Assembly: GCA_030765065.1 (NCBI GenBank)
Contig: CM060977.1
Span: 128,530,295 to 128,594,294, forward strand
DNA length: 64,000 bases
From: Deroplatys truncata
Taxonomy: Eukaryota > Arthropoda > Insecta > Mantodea > Mantidae
Direction of reading: 5' to 3'
Part shown: piece by piece, positions 45,846 to 57,927 of the stretch
Numbering within the stretch: position 1 is the first letter of the stretch
How the letters are laid out: every line of letters begins with the position of its first letter
Made by a program: the position numbers and the translations under genes
Notes under the pieces: model-generated
Seen by the model: the letters and a program-made list of their open reading frames with translations, nothing else
Databases searched by the model: none
Told to the model about the DNA's origin: nothing

Positions 45846-46501
45846 AAAAAATCTTGTGTGTTACACTCACATGACTTTATCCACTCTTGTACAAACTATT
45901 TTTACGAACGCTTATTCTCCAGTTACTTCATGTTAATCAATATAAAAGTTTGCAGAAATTATAGTATTGCTAATTTTCTTATGGGTGCAAGGGGTATATG
46001 GTAGACTTTAAGAGAAAGTCAACTCTTTTAAGAGTGGCTGCTATCTGGAGTACTCCATTCTCTTTGTATGTCCAGGACATAAAAAAACGAATAACGGGAA
46101 CATTCGCAGAAAATTCGTAGTAAACATTTGATTTAGCATAAAAATATCTTAAACATGTGATATTTTAATGAAAATCGCTAGAGCCATTTTTGAGGAAATC
46201 AAAATTTTCGTAGAATGTTCCATGTAAAGAGAAGTCTGGGGTGGATGATTTTCTTGAAAACCATCGTATCGTATCCTTAAAAGATACTGAACGTAAATAC
46301 CAAGTTGAGTATTCATCCGGATTTTCGCTTTTAAGTTATGCTGTTCACAGACACACACACACACACACACACACACAGGACCTTTCTCTAAAAATACTGT
46401 TTTTGGTGCCTCAAACGTGTATTTCCGGTGAAATCTCGATATGGAATTTTTGGGTGGAATGCAATACTTTCCCTACTTACTACACACAGTAGAGAAAGAA
46501 A
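45846..46501 (+). mobile_element. R850 repeat with internal deletion
   Basis: Both ends are present (AAAAAATCTTGTGTGTTACA; CACAGTAGAGAAAG) but about 190 bp are missing around 46098-46120, where AATAACGG joins AACATTCGCAGAAAATTCG. The microsatellite is an expanded (AC)n at about 46351-46377. Confidence 0.85.
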
Positions 46502-47599
46502 GCATGTGTGTAGTGTGTGCCATATAGTATATAGATGTGAAGACAAGTCATTGCATTAATGTGAAACAGAGACAGTTCACAACGAACACATTGTACAGTA
46601 GACGTTGCGTTATACTCGTGTTGGGAGCATAACCCGCAGAATGTCCCAGATATTAATACGTGAGTTAATATATGAACTATAGTGATTATCTTATGTTTTG
46701 GTTATTACTATTGCATTTTTATGATGTTATTGCCACGGCTGATGTTGCTTGGGTTTTTGGGTAGAGCAAGTTTAACTTTTCAGGGTGTGGTACGGGAAGG
46801 AGTGTAAGAAATAACAACTCCAACAAAAGATTAAATCAATGAAGAACACAATGCTTTAATGACACACGCATTTTTTGCTTTAGCACGAAGCTACACAGTT
46901 ACTTCAGTTAGTTGGAGGTGTAGAACGGTCGCTGAGCAGTCAAGTATTTTTATAAGTTATCTGGAAATAATGGTAATATTTATCACACGTTCTTAAACTA
47001 TACTTGGTTTACCTTCTCATTTCTTTAACTTTTAATTTGATAACACTTTAACGTTCCCACTACATTATGAGAAGTAAATAATAACGCCTGCTTCTGAGAG
47101 CTTACGTGTATGTTATTCACATAGCAGCACTTTGTACGCAACCGCCTTGGCTGATGGGGACGCTATAACTAACTTTACTGCACTTAAACATTTTAAACAT
47201 ATTCTTTCTTAAAATCTCATTGGCTGTTTTCGTTCAGCTTGGAATCTTCTAAAAGACATACCAAGCTATTGTTCGTTGTTTCCAAACATGTAACCTCTCT
47301 ACAAAAATATGTTGTGTTCGCTTGCCACATTTTCCCTTGCACAAAGACTCAAGGCCTTGCTTTTATGACACGTTATTTTTTCCTGGGCCCATATAGTAAC
47401 AAAAACATGATAGTCGCTTTTAACAAGGATTCCACAGCTCCAGCTAAACACTTACACATACATAAAACTTACGCCTTAACATATATTTATATAACAGGTA
47501 TTTTGCTTATTAATACCATTTCACACTATAATTCACATTAATGTATATATGGCATATATGCCCATTGTTACTGTCTCAACATATGTACATAGCGGTCGT
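46502..47599. other. Unassigned DNA
   Basis: CGGCTGATG-type motifs recur (about 46737, 47148) and a 100-codon frame (47239-47541) is not recognised. It could be an old LTR, but no boundaries were found. Confidence 0.3.
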
Positions 47600-48410
47600 T
47601 GTATAGTGGCGCCACAGAACGCTCCGCCTTCAATGCAGTGGCCTTGGTATTTTTTCGCTGCACACTAGTGGTTAATGACTCGCTAAGGTTACGTTATCAC
47701 CTGTGTTATACACGTACTGTGCCAGATGCTACCTTCTGTTCGTGCTGTAAGCATTAGAGTTTGTGCACTGTGCATCTCAAAGATGAAAGTATTCAAGACA
47801 TCTGCATTGTGTGTGATTTGCTTAAGAGGGTTGTTATTACTGTTGCTGTTCTTGTCTTCTTATAATTCCATGAAATGTTCAAAGACAAATTCGCGTTTGA
47901 ACAACGAATTTTTATGTACGATCCATGCATAAAAACCAAATCGTGTAGACAGGTGTAGATAACTACAGAAGAAATTTCCTGGTATTACAGTTCCCGATAG
48001 AGGAATTGTTAGGACATTTTATTAATAGGTTTGGGACAAAGCCATTGCTAAATGCTAAACCTAAGAACAGAAAAAGAAATGCTCTGAGGTGAAAAAATTG
48101 ACGTAGTTGGTGTATCATTCCAACTCTAAATAATAAGGTTTATAGGAATAATCCCCACACCGTAGACGAACTTAAGGACAATGTAAGAACAATAAGAACT
48201 TATGCGTGTGAATGGAAATTTCTTCAGAGAATGCCAGGAATATCTCAATGTAGATGACCATTATAACAAAGTTAGTACTCATTGCATGTTACTATCATTC
48301 TTGAGTAAGTGATGCGGGAGATTTAGAACGGAAAATCCCCAAGTATAATAGACAGTGCGCGGAGGAAACACGCGCATTCCGCGGCCTCGCAATAGAGAGA
48401 CGCTGTGTAG
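47600..48410 (+). mobile_element. Internally deleted DDE transposon, copy A
   Basis: Partner of 19445-20270. It starts TATAGTGGCGCCACAGAACG, includes TGCTACCTTCTGTTCGTGCT and the frame LPSVRAVSIRVCALCISKMK, and ends with a decayed transposase tail (GTTTATAGGAATAATCCCCA, corresponding to the VxRNNPxT region, about 48140-48260) and GCGGCCTCGCAATAGAGAGA. Confidence 0.65.
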
Positions 48411-48576
48411 AACCCTAGCGGGAATAGCTCACAGCATTAGTAAATCGAGAGCGACTCTCTACCAGGAGGCCTTTGCCTTTTATTAGACAAACCAGGCAAT
48501 AATTATTATTATAATTAGCCCAAAATATGTAAGTAACAATTTTCTAAACCTGAGTCAGCCAAAATATTAAAGTAAA

Positions 48577-49427
48577 TTTTTACTTTCACTACTACGTATA
48601 GTAAGCAGGGGAAGTAATGCATTTCACTCAAGAATTTGATACCGAGATTTCACCGAATATACATGTTTTGAGGCCTCCAAGAGAATCCCAAAAAAGTATT
48701 TTTGGAAACATGTCCGTATGTGTGTATGTCTGTTTAAAGCATAACTCAGAAACGAACAGTCGCATAAAAACCAAACTTGGTATTTAAGTTCAGTATCTTC
48801 CAATGATGTGACACGAAGGGTTTCAAGAAAATCCCCCCACCCAAGATTGCCCTTTACATGGATCATTTTTCGAAAATTTTAGTTTTCTCAAAAATGGCTT
48901 TAACGATTTTGATTAAAATATCATATATTTAAGATACTTTTATGATAAATACAATGAATATCTCGAATTTTCTGGGAATGTCTCCAAAAGTATTCTTCAT
49001 TGTGAACAACTTTTACATAACTGGTAAACCATAAGAGATAGAGAAAGTTTTACTACACAAAAAATGTAGATTGCGTTAAAATACGCAATTTATATAATTT
49101 GCATTTTTTTGAGTGAACCATTTTCGAGATATTGCTTGTTATTCCCTTAAATTTTTCAATACTTACTTTCTCAAATGGGAATTCGTTATTCATTTTTTTT
49201 GTCCTGGTAATGCAAAGAGAATGGAATGCTCCACATAGTAACCAGCTCTTAAAATATTTGACTATCGCTTAAAGCCTACCAATTCCCCTTTCATCTACAA
49301 GAAAATGAGCAATAAGATTAAGATTTCGGTATCTCGATTAACATGAAGCATATGGAAAATAAGCGTTTGTAAAAATAGTTTGTACAAGAGTAGAGAAAGT
49401 CATGTGAGTGTAACACATCAGATTTTT
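48577..49427 (-). mobile_element. R850 repeat, full-length
   Basis: 851 bp. The plus strand starts TTTTTACTTTCACTACTACG and ends GTAACACATCAGATTTTT. The microsatellite (GTGTGTATGTCTGT) is short at about 48719-48732. Confidence 0.9.
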
Positions 49428-50595
49428 GTGTAGAATTTGTGGCTGTAACAGCTAGAGATACAGAATAGACAAGAATTTATTTATTTCCAGTCCTAGAAGC
49501 ATTGTTGTAAGAAGGTGCATCTCGGAAAATTGAAGTGTTTTCTGTTGTATTCTGAAGTTATCTCATGGTAGCCTATAGAATACGTAAGCTATACACTTGG
49601 CCAGCTTTTGCATCGAAAGACAGCCAACTTAAGAATAGTGTACATACATAGAGACTGCTCTAAGTTGCAACTTCTACTTGAGCAATGGAATTTCCTTTCT
49701 TGAAGTAGGGAGAGATGGCTGGAAGGAATTCTGCTACATAATGCGGTACACAGTACAAACTTCACTTCTGCAGGGGTGGGCACAAACTTTGCTGTGCCCC
49801 TTAGCAAGTGGCTGTGTTAAGTCATCCAGACCCGCTCGTTATATACCTCCTGGCAAAAATCAAGAACAAGTTCCGGCAGGACTTCCTCACATTACTGTTA
49901 TTATACTCCATCCACGAGATGAAATATGACTATAAAGGGGATAACATCATCTTTATGAAAAGTACCCTATACATCTTCGTCCCTGTTGTTGTTAGGCATT
50001 CATCTGCCTTTTTAACCTGCATACCACCTGACAAAGCACTCCAACTTTTGCCAAATAAACAACTCGGAGAATCTCGTGCCGAATAAAGATAAAGCAGTTT
50101 GTTAATGAATACAGCAAAGATGAGAACCGTTTGAAATAGATGTAGCCAATAGGCAAAAAAGAAGCATACCAACTAAAAAAGAAAAAGGTACACCCGTGGA
50201 CAAAGAAAGAAGAGTCTTGTCTTAAACGAGAAATTTTTCTAAGTCCTATATGGCACAGCGCCTTGTTTACACCATACGCAATACAACTGTGTAGCCGCTG
50301 CAGCAAGTTGCTGTATTGCACTATTTAACATGTTACCTTTCATGTGTCTTCTCTGTAGTGTTGTGGAAAATCTTAGGGTACTTCTGTGGTTAAGAGCGCA
50401 GGTTTGCATACAGAAAACATTTTTTTCTTCTGCTAATGATCTTTAATCAAAACATAATAACTCTTATTTTCGATATACTCTATTCCATACACGGCATTTG
50501 GTAAAGTTCATAATACAATTGTTATTACATTATAAAATATTTGACTATCGCTTAAGGCGTACTATGTTCCCCTTGTTTGTATTTGCAAGGGTAAT
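49428..50595. other. Unassigned DNA
   Basis: Several overlapping frames (72-109 codons at 49589-50321) on both strands with no recognised domain. A small R850 fragment (AAAATATTTGACTATCGCTT) lies at about 50532-50565. Confidence 0.3.
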
Positions 50596-51444
50596 ATAAA
50601 AATGGATGTATTATACTCATATGACTCTCTCTACTCTTGTAGAAACTATTTTTACAAACGCTTATTCTCCATATGCTTCATGTTGATCGAGATATCGAGA
50701 TGTTAATGTTATTGTTAATTTTCTTGTAGATGCAAGGGGAATATGGTAGGTTTTAAGCGATAGTCAAATATTTTAAGCGCTGGTTGCAATGTGGCGCATT
50801 CCATTATCTTTGCATGTCAAGGACATAAAAAATGAATAACGTATGAGAAAAAGTATAAGTATTGGTAAATTTAAGGGAATAACAAGCAATATCTCGAAAA
50901 CGGTTCACTCAACAAAAAAAAAGAAATGTATATGACATAAATTGTGTATTTTAACGCGATCTACATTTCTTGTGTAGCAAACGTTTGTCTATCTCTTATG
51001 GTTTACCAGTTATGCAAGAGTCGTTCACAATGAAGAATACTTTTGGAGACATTCCCAAAAAGTTTGAGATATACATTTCATTGCTCATGACAATATCTTA
51101 AACATATGATATTTTAATCAAAATTATTAGAGCCATTTTTGAGAAAATTAAAATTTTCGAAAAATGTTCCATGTAAAGGGTAGTCTGGGGTGGGGGGATT
51201 TTCTTGAAAACCTTCGTGTCACATTTCTGGAAGATACTGAACCTAAATACCAGGTTTGGTGTTTATGCGACTGTTCGTTTCTGAGTTATGCTGTTCACAG
51301 ACACACACAGACATGTTTCCAAAAATGCTTTTTTGGATTCAGGGGGTCTCAAAACATGTATTTCCGTTGAAATCTCGGTATCGAATTTTTGGGTGGAATA
51401 CAGTACTTCCCCTACTTACTATACGTAGTAGAGAAAGTAAAAAT
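50596..51444 (+). mobile_element. R850 repeat, full-length
   Basis: 849 bp, ends AATGGATGTATTATACTCAT and ATACGTAGTAGAGAAAGTAA. The microsatellite (ACACACACAGACATG) lies at about 51301-51315. Confidence 0.9.
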
Positions 51445-51945
51445 ACGTGGTTTAACAATTTCATCATGATCGCACATCTATATCTGTAATTCAAAGAACG
51501 GTCTAGGTGTGTTGTGGCAGCTTGACGAGACAGTAGACAGTGCGCAATACACGGTAATACTTGAGAATATTTTATTCCCTCTGTGGGAATATGATATTCT
51601 CATGGAATTTTGGGATTCTACAAGATTCTGGACACAAATTCAAGAAGTCAGGGATGTTGTAGCTTCTTGTCCACGTGACTACACGGATTTAATTTCATCT
51701 ATAACCTGAAAATGAGGTCATATACATACTCAAGAGTGCGTACACCCGTACATTAATTTTGTTTATTTTTGTATGTTTTGGTTTTAGAAGCATACGTATG
51801 TGCATTTATTTCTTTAGTTACTTAATATGAGTGTTTTATTAGATACATAGATAGGTCTAAAACTTAAAATGCTAAAGGTATATTAATGCAGTATTATCTT
51901 TTATACATCCAGTCATAAAATTAACAATCTAAAAATAACAATAAC
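51445..51945. other. Unassigned DNA
   Basis: A 66-codon frame (51509-51709; LENILFPLWEYDILMEFWDS) was considered as a transposase tail but no motif supports it. Confidence 0.3.
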
Positions 51946-52015
51946 TAATGCGAGATTTGAACCGAGGAGCTTATGAGCGCAAGCGATAGCTTCTTAACCT
52001 CTCGGACAACTAAAC
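51946..52015 (-). repeat. tRNA-like segment (Ser-like)
   Basis: Minus strand: TAGTTGTCCGAGAGGTTAAG (A-box region), GCTATCGCTTGCGCTC (arm), and TCCTCGGTTCAAATCTCGC (B box). An acceptor stem is not convincing; a SINE head or tRNA pseudogene is likely. Confidence 0.5.
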
Positions 52016-52746
52016 GATTTCATGCGCTCTGTTTTCAGTAGCTTATAAGCGCCACCACCGAGAAACACCGTTATAAGCTGGCTTTTGCGCTCACAGGGCA
52101 GAGAACATTCTACAGTTCCTGCATGTGCGCTGTGAATACAGCTGTTATGAGGTACATGAAGTTCTCCGACCGTCACATGGAATCTGGGATTTTTTTTTGG
52201 GGGGGGGGGGTTTCCACGGTGTGCATCTCAGGCTGAAAAGTACTTTTCTTGACTTGATTCTTTTCGTTAACAGAAGCAGGAGAAATTGTTCCTCATTAAT
52301 AAAGTAAGGTGTTTTTTTTATCTATTCAAAAAACAATATCTTATCAATAATTATTACAGTCTTACTTTACAATGCTAAAAGGCTATTTAACCGCATAATA
52401 AATAGTTAAGTACAAGAAGACAACATATTATAATAACAAATGTAGTAAAGTACTTACTGAAAATAAAATTATTATGATGCAGCGCCTATGCCCAAGTTAT
52501 CGGGAGGTTGGCATCGCGCAGACAGAGATCAAGATAGGTCGGGCTCTTTCCCGGTGTAAAGAGCTATCGGCAGATAACCAGAATCTTCTGCAAGTTTCTT
52601 TCTTCCTCGCATATAGAAGTGTGTTGAGCCAGAATGTGCCTGGGTTAATTTTATGATATGTTAATTTATTTAGTGTTTAATTTGATATATGAATGAATAA
52701 TGTGAACAGCGTGAAAATAGCCATTTTTGTATAATGCAATATCTGT

Positions 52747-52790
<44 letters not shown>

Positions 52791-53480
52791 GATCCTGTTT
52801 CTCTAGTGTAAGAATGTCTTGAACTCTGCCGTTTGTAGCAAGCATACTGTTCCCAAGTGCAGAGAAAACCGGATCTTTTGTGTTATGATCGAGGGTAAGG
52901 TTTTATGATCTTATTTGTCTCCGCTCTGGAAGTAAGGAGTGAGGGAAATGCAACACAGAACGGAAAATTAAAAAGAGAAGCCCAGGAGAAAGTCACATGA
53001 TATATACAAACTAGCCAGTAAGAATATATATAAACTAAATAATATTTAGCCACGCTGAGAGACCGCGAAAATTCCTCCAATGAGAAATCAGATCCTAAAA
53101 TTTCAAGTGGGGGATCATATTCCATAAATAGTCGAGATTTACCCCAAAACTGAGGAATTGACTTGTAGATACAGACGAGGAAGCCACACTACTCAATAAG
53201 ATAAAGTTGGCGCGCAAATGGTGTTCTTTTGTGCGGATGTTTAAATGTGACTAATCACATATTAATTAACAATGTATCGGTGATTTCCGAGTTCTAGATA
53301 AAGTGATAAGTGAACAGGAACATTATTTAGTGCTTTTAGAGTGAATAAGTGGCAATAAATAGCGATAAATCAAACGTTATGATGATTAGTGAATTCACCT
53401 CTGAGCTCCTAGTACCACTACCGAAATCGACGAGCTTATTAGCAATCCTGATAGGCAAAGTCCATGCTTACATCTCTGCT
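52016..53480. other. Unassigned DNA with homopolymer and TA tracts
   Basis: An inverted pair AGCTTATAA / TTATAAGCT at about 52042-52080, a T-run then G-run at 52191-52211, and a (TA)n tract at about 52751-52788. No gene recognised. Confidence 0.35.
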
Positions 53481-53695
53481 GAGATCAACTAGCCAGGGCA
53501 ACAGCAAGAATTACCGTACAGTTAAACCAACCAGCCAGGGCAACAAGATGAAGCCACGTCGGACAGAGACACAAAGCAGGTACAGTGAGTTTTACCATTA
53601 CTTCTGCTGTATCTACCACTAAACCACGTTCGACCTCAATCCGAGCGGGCATCGAACCCGGGACTGCCACCAACGGCGCAGTCTTCGAAGCATAG
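53481..53695 (-). repeat. Possible SINE fragment
   Basis: The minus strand carries a B-box-like CCCGGGTTCGATGCCCGC, and further down CGTGGTTTAGTGGTAGATAC resembles an A box, in an order not typical of one tRNA. A direct repeat ACTAGCCAGGGCAACA / ACCAGCCAGGGCAACA lies at 53488-53543. Confidence 0.35.
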
Positions 53696-53714
53696 AGGCG
53701 CGAACACCGACGTA

Positions 53715-54105
53715 GTGTACAGATAGTTCTAGAATGTTCTGTGGAAGATTTTAGTCACTATATAAACGAACGCTCTCGCGAGAGGAGTCAGGCAGTTGAG
53801 TCATCGGTGAGTGAGTAAGCAAGGTGGTGAGTGCGTTTCCGTTGCGACATCAAGTGCGATTCTCCGAGCGAGTTGATGACTGCTGTGACGTGTAGCGAGT
53901 GCTACTACGGAGCAAGAGATTGTAGAAGTCTTGTGTTTAAATTCCCCAGCAAGTGAAGCGTCCGGAAAAAAGAGTGAAGTGATGGGGTAGTTGAACTAGT
54001 TCATTTTAGTGAAGTGACTGTGAACTAAGTGAAGTCCCAGCGAAGGTTGAATCACGTTAAAACAGGGACAATGAGAACTGAGAGCAAAAACTGTCACATT
54101 ATATA
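53715..54105 (+). promoter_or_regulatory. Heat-shock-type core promoter and leader, repeat copy 3
   Basis: Phased heat-shock pentamers at 53727-53739 (TTC, GAA, TTC) with another GAA at 53744; TATATAAA at 53759-53766; TCAG initiator with its A at 53790, 31 bp after the TATA start. It is followed by a leader with GAGTGAGTAAGC, GCGATTCTCCGAGCGAG and GTGAAGTGACTGTGAAC. The leader is conserved in copies at 2.15-3.53 and 42.8-43.1 kb. Factors known to bind such pentamers (HSF) give heat-induced transcription. No hsp coding frame follows: ATG at 54121 opens only about 36 codons before a stop. Either a heat-inducible retroelement LTR or a dispersed heat-shock 5' region is plausible. Confidence 0.6.
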
Positions 54106-54614
54106 TCGAGAGTGTTCAACATGGTGATTTCAGTAGGAAGGCGAACTGGTGCTTGTATATCATACCTGGTACGTTATCTTAAAATTACCAATAACGTGCA
54201 ATTAATAGGTAGCTGCCATATACATTAAATAATATGAACAAATTAATCATTTTTCTTCTTGTTCTTCTGTTATCAGGGCTTACACCCCAGCACTTACAAG
54301 CGGGTACCTGATAATAATAATCTCTTCCACGATATTCTCCGAAGGATTCGTCTTCGGAGAAAGGATTTTCCCTTTCTTAACAGTAATGTGGTTGAAAACG
54401 GTGTCCCAACGTTTTGAGAATATTGCACCACTTGAATAACTTATCCAAAGTTTCATGTTATATTCAATTTTTGTATACCATATTTCCTAATCTTTCTGTT
54501 CTTAATAGATTTGATCCAGATACACATTTCGCTCTGGTGTTGCTTAAGCATTTAAATTTAGCGAAGCATGATGTTTGCTAAGTGAAAGCGTCTGTGAAGC
54601 GATTCTGCACCATT
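54106..54614. other. Unassigned DNA downstream of the heat-shock-type promoter
   Basis: The 36-codon frame from 54121 (MVISVGRRTGACISYLVRYL) is crossed by a donor-like CTGGTACGT at 54167. It is possibly a first exon or non-coding transcript, with nothing to support either. A hairpin with TCTCCGAAG / CTTCGGAGA lies at about 54336-54361. Confidence 0.3.
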
Positions 54615-54810
54615 CGTAACATACAGGTAGCCGAGGTCGTTAACGCATGGCCTCGGGAGGTTTTCGGTTAAAATTCCGGCAGGACTATCCTCCCTGACTG
54701 AGTTTTTTTCAAGTTTTCCTCAGTCTTCATACTGGTAAATGCAGAGGGGAAACCTCAAACTACGGCCTGGGACGTTTCCATTCCCAATTATTATTTCATG
54801 TCATATATAA
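54615..54810 (+). mobile_element. tRNA-derived SINE
   Basis: Head GGTAGCCGAGGTCGTTAACG and TTCGGTTAAAATTCCGGC (decayed B box), then CTGACTGAGTTTTTTTCAAG, GTTTTCCTCAGTC, and a 3' end ATTATTTCATGTCAT. It is similar in plan to the SINE at 15858. Confidence 0.65.
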
Positions 54811-55054
54811 CACCAGTTCCTCCACCTGCAATGAAGTATGTGATAAGAACACGCGTTAAACACTACTAAAATGTCTTTACATTAATGAGAGCATAATTCA
54901 CTAAGAGAAACTATTACACCGCATTAGTCCGCGTAACATAATACCACCCATTGGTTATGCCTATTTTCTTTTTAGAATTTGTTTCAAGCTTGTCACCGAT
55001 ATGTAGAAACGTCACAGAAAAAAAACTCTATTGAGATTTAGGGTAATGATCACA
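54811..55054. other. Unassigned AT-rich DNA
   Basis: Nothing recognised. Confidence 0.3.
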
Positions 55055-55908
55055 TTTTTACTTTCTCTACGTACAGTAAGTAGGGGAAGTATTGCATTCC
55101 ACTCAAAAATTCCATACCGAGATTTCACCGAAAATACATGTTTCGAGGCCTCATGAAACCAAAAATAAAAAAGCATTTTTGGAAATGTGTCTGTGTGTGT
55201 GTCATGCGTCTGACTGAACAGCATAACTCAGAAACGAACAGTCGGATAAACACCAAAATTAGTATTTAGGTTCAGTATCTTCCAGAAATGCGACACGAAG
55301 GTTTTTAAGAAAACCCTCCCACCCCAGATTACCCTTTACATGGAACATTTATCGAAAATTATAATTTTCTCAAAAATGGCTGTAACGATTTTGATTAAAA
55401 TATTATATATTTAAGATACTTTCATGAAAGATAAAATGTACATCTCGAATTTTCTGGGAATGTCTGCAAAAGTATTCTTCATTGTGAGAGACTTTTACAT
55501 TAACTGGTAAAGTATAAGAGATAGACAAAATGTTACTACACAAACAATGTAGATGGCGTTAAAGTACACAATTTACGTCACATACATATTTTGTTGCTGA
55601 GTGAACCATTTTCGAGATATTGCTTGTTATTCCCTTCAATTTTCCAACATTCTTTTACTCAAATGGGAATTCGTTATTCATTTTTTGTCCTGGTAACAAT
55701 GAAAAGAAAATGGAATACTGCACATAGCAACCAGCTCTTAAAATATTTGACTATCGCTTAAAGCCTACCAATTCACTTTGCATCTACAAGAAAATTAGCA
55801 ATAAGATTAACATCTCGATTAACATGAAGCATATGGAGAATAAACGTTTGTAAATATAGTTTGTACACGAGTAGAGAAAGTCATGTGACTGTAACACAGA
55901 AGATTTTT
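55055..55908 (-). mobile_element. R850 repeat, full-length
   Basis: 854 bp. The hairpin end has lost a few bases (TTTTTACTTTCTCTACGTAC). The other end is GTGACTGTAACACAGAAGAT. The microsatellite is GTGTCTGTGTGTGTGTC at about 55187-55203. Confidence 0.9.
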
Positions 55909-57188
55909 ACCTCAAACGCTCAAGATTTCATCAATAAAATGCTTGATCACTGCTCTTACGGAGGACACAGTTGAAGGCATTGAAGAGTTTCCGTGCATTG
56001 GATAAACGGTACAGCACGTAATGGTGGTTATTTTCAGGTACTTACGATTAACTTCACTATTAGAATCACACTCTTCGCACCACTACAAGTGAAAGTACAT
56101 GCGATTTCTGTATCCAGAAGCCACAAGATCCACAACTTTCAAGAGCAAAAGAGTAAGTTTCTTACTGTTTTTAACGTGTTGTGATAAAGGCAAGTAAAGC
56201 TATATATACTGAGCTTCAGCTCGAAAAGGAAAGACGTAACGAAGTGTACATGCGGCGGTGAAGTTACCTAGCAAGCACGGCGTCCAATAGCACAAGTAGT
56301 AATCCAGTAACGAAATTAATCATAAAAACTAGATCTAATGACATGCCTCGCAATGTTACACGAAAAAAACCTAAATAAAAAAAGAATAATCGAACTTGTT
56401 AACCTTTCTCACTTAAACATAACCAATAAGCATTCATTCCATGCAGATAATGTTTGTATTGCAGCACAACTGTTGAGTTGGCTTATGCTACCAATGATAA
56501 CAAGTACTAGTCGGTCACGATATGAGTGCATGCGGTGGCAAGAGGAACTAAACAGTCACGGAACAACTGGGGGGAAGGAGGCATCGGAAGGAAGTCGAGT
56601 AAAGAAAACGTCCGCAGTTCCAAGTTGCATTTACTAGCGAGACTGAGGCTTGCAAACGTAGTACTGTGTTCATTTTGTAGCAAATGTACATTCTCCTATC
56701 GCCTTGCCCCTCATTCCTCTCTGATCCCGAGGCTTAATCATGTTAGATATGTCAACAAAAACAGTGACGCCCTCCTTCAAGCGCACTCATATCGTGCCCG
56801 ACTGGTACACCGTTTACACCTTTCACGGACCTTCGATATTGATGAGACATAACACGGTGCGGAAGAAGTTTTGGTGGAACATATATGGAACAGACCGCCT
56901 TCTGTTGCTACAACTTGAATGAGCGCTTAGAGTGAGCGCTTTGCTTGCTGGCAAGTTCTCCGACCAACGAGTCATATGCCTCTATGGATATAGTCTGTGA
57001 CTAGTCAATGGATTCACACTTTTAAATGAACACCCAAAACCCATACTATGGACATTCAATATCATGGATTATAAGCTTTTGGCAGCTTTTGGTACCCTTA
57101 TAAATGTAACCTTAATCGATATGTAATAGCGATATCTTAAAATTACATAACTGTAAAATAAAACATGAAGCACCTTAAAATATTACAA
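55909..57188. other. Unassigned DNA
   Basis: Overlapping frames of 99, 108 and 60 codons at 56338-56922 were inspected. The region is GC-richer (56500-56900) but no domain or splice pattern was recognised. It is a candidate for an exon of an unknown gene or another repeat. Confidence 0.3.
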
Positions 57189-57927
57189 TAAAATCTGATG
57201 ATACATTCACATGACTTTCTCTTCCCTCTGTCGTTTGGTAGTGTGTATACAAATTATTCTTACAGAAGCTTATTTTTCATCTACTACATTTTAATCCAAA
57301 TAATCTTTTGCAGAAACGGCTGCATTACACATTTCGTTATATATAGAAAGAGAACAGCGATAGTCAAATGTTTAAGAACTGGACACCGTACGCTGGCCTT
57401 CAAATTCCACACTGTTTCCATGCAATTGCGAGAAACAACTGAAAATCTACAGGACTTTAAGGGAATGACCAAGAAATGAACAATTCGAGCGTTTTATAAG
57501 GGATATTTCAGAAGCGGCCTATACCCCCAAAAAATTTATTTTTTAAATAAATTATGTTTCTTTAAAGAGATCTAAATTTTTTGTTCAGTACGCTTTTCTC
57601 TGTGGCTTATCGTTTACCAGTTATACAATATTATATAAAATTTCTTCCAAATGAAATGGACTGACTTCACGGGCTATTCTCAAAAAATTAAAGATATATA
57701 TTTTATTTGTCATGTAAATATCTTTAATATATGGTATTTTAATCAAAATCGATAGTCATTTTTTAGGAAACCATAATCCTCGAAAAGCCTTCCACGCAAA
57801 GGGTAGTCAGGGTAGGAGCTTTCCTTTATAATCTTCGTGTCACACCTTTCAAGGTATTAAAATAAAATACCAAGTTTGGTATTGACCCGACTTTTCCTTT
57901 TTGAGTTATGCTGTTCACGGATTTTTC
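57189..57927 (+). mobile_element. R850-related older copy, 3'-truncated
   Basis: It starts AAAATCTGATGATACATTCA and TGACTTTCTCTTC; the end is lost at GTTCACGGATTTTTCT, where a younger copy begins. Confidence 0.7.

Noticed and set aside
51509-51709. Transposase C-terminus
   Set aside because: No motif of the DDE families could be placed in the 66 residues.
51946-52015. Functional tRNA gene
   Set aside because: A and B boxes are present but no acceptor stem pairing or T-run terminator was found; the same applies to the segments at 2763, 36428, 37125 and 40712.
54121-54230. Small protein driven by the heat-shock-type promoter
   Set aside because: About 36 codons only, no conservation with the other repeat copies beyond 54105, and no heat-shock protein start is recognisable.
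56338-56922. Gene in the GC-richer frames of 99-108 codons
   Set aside because: The frames overlap in different phases, no domain or splice sites could be supported, and composition alone is weak evidence.
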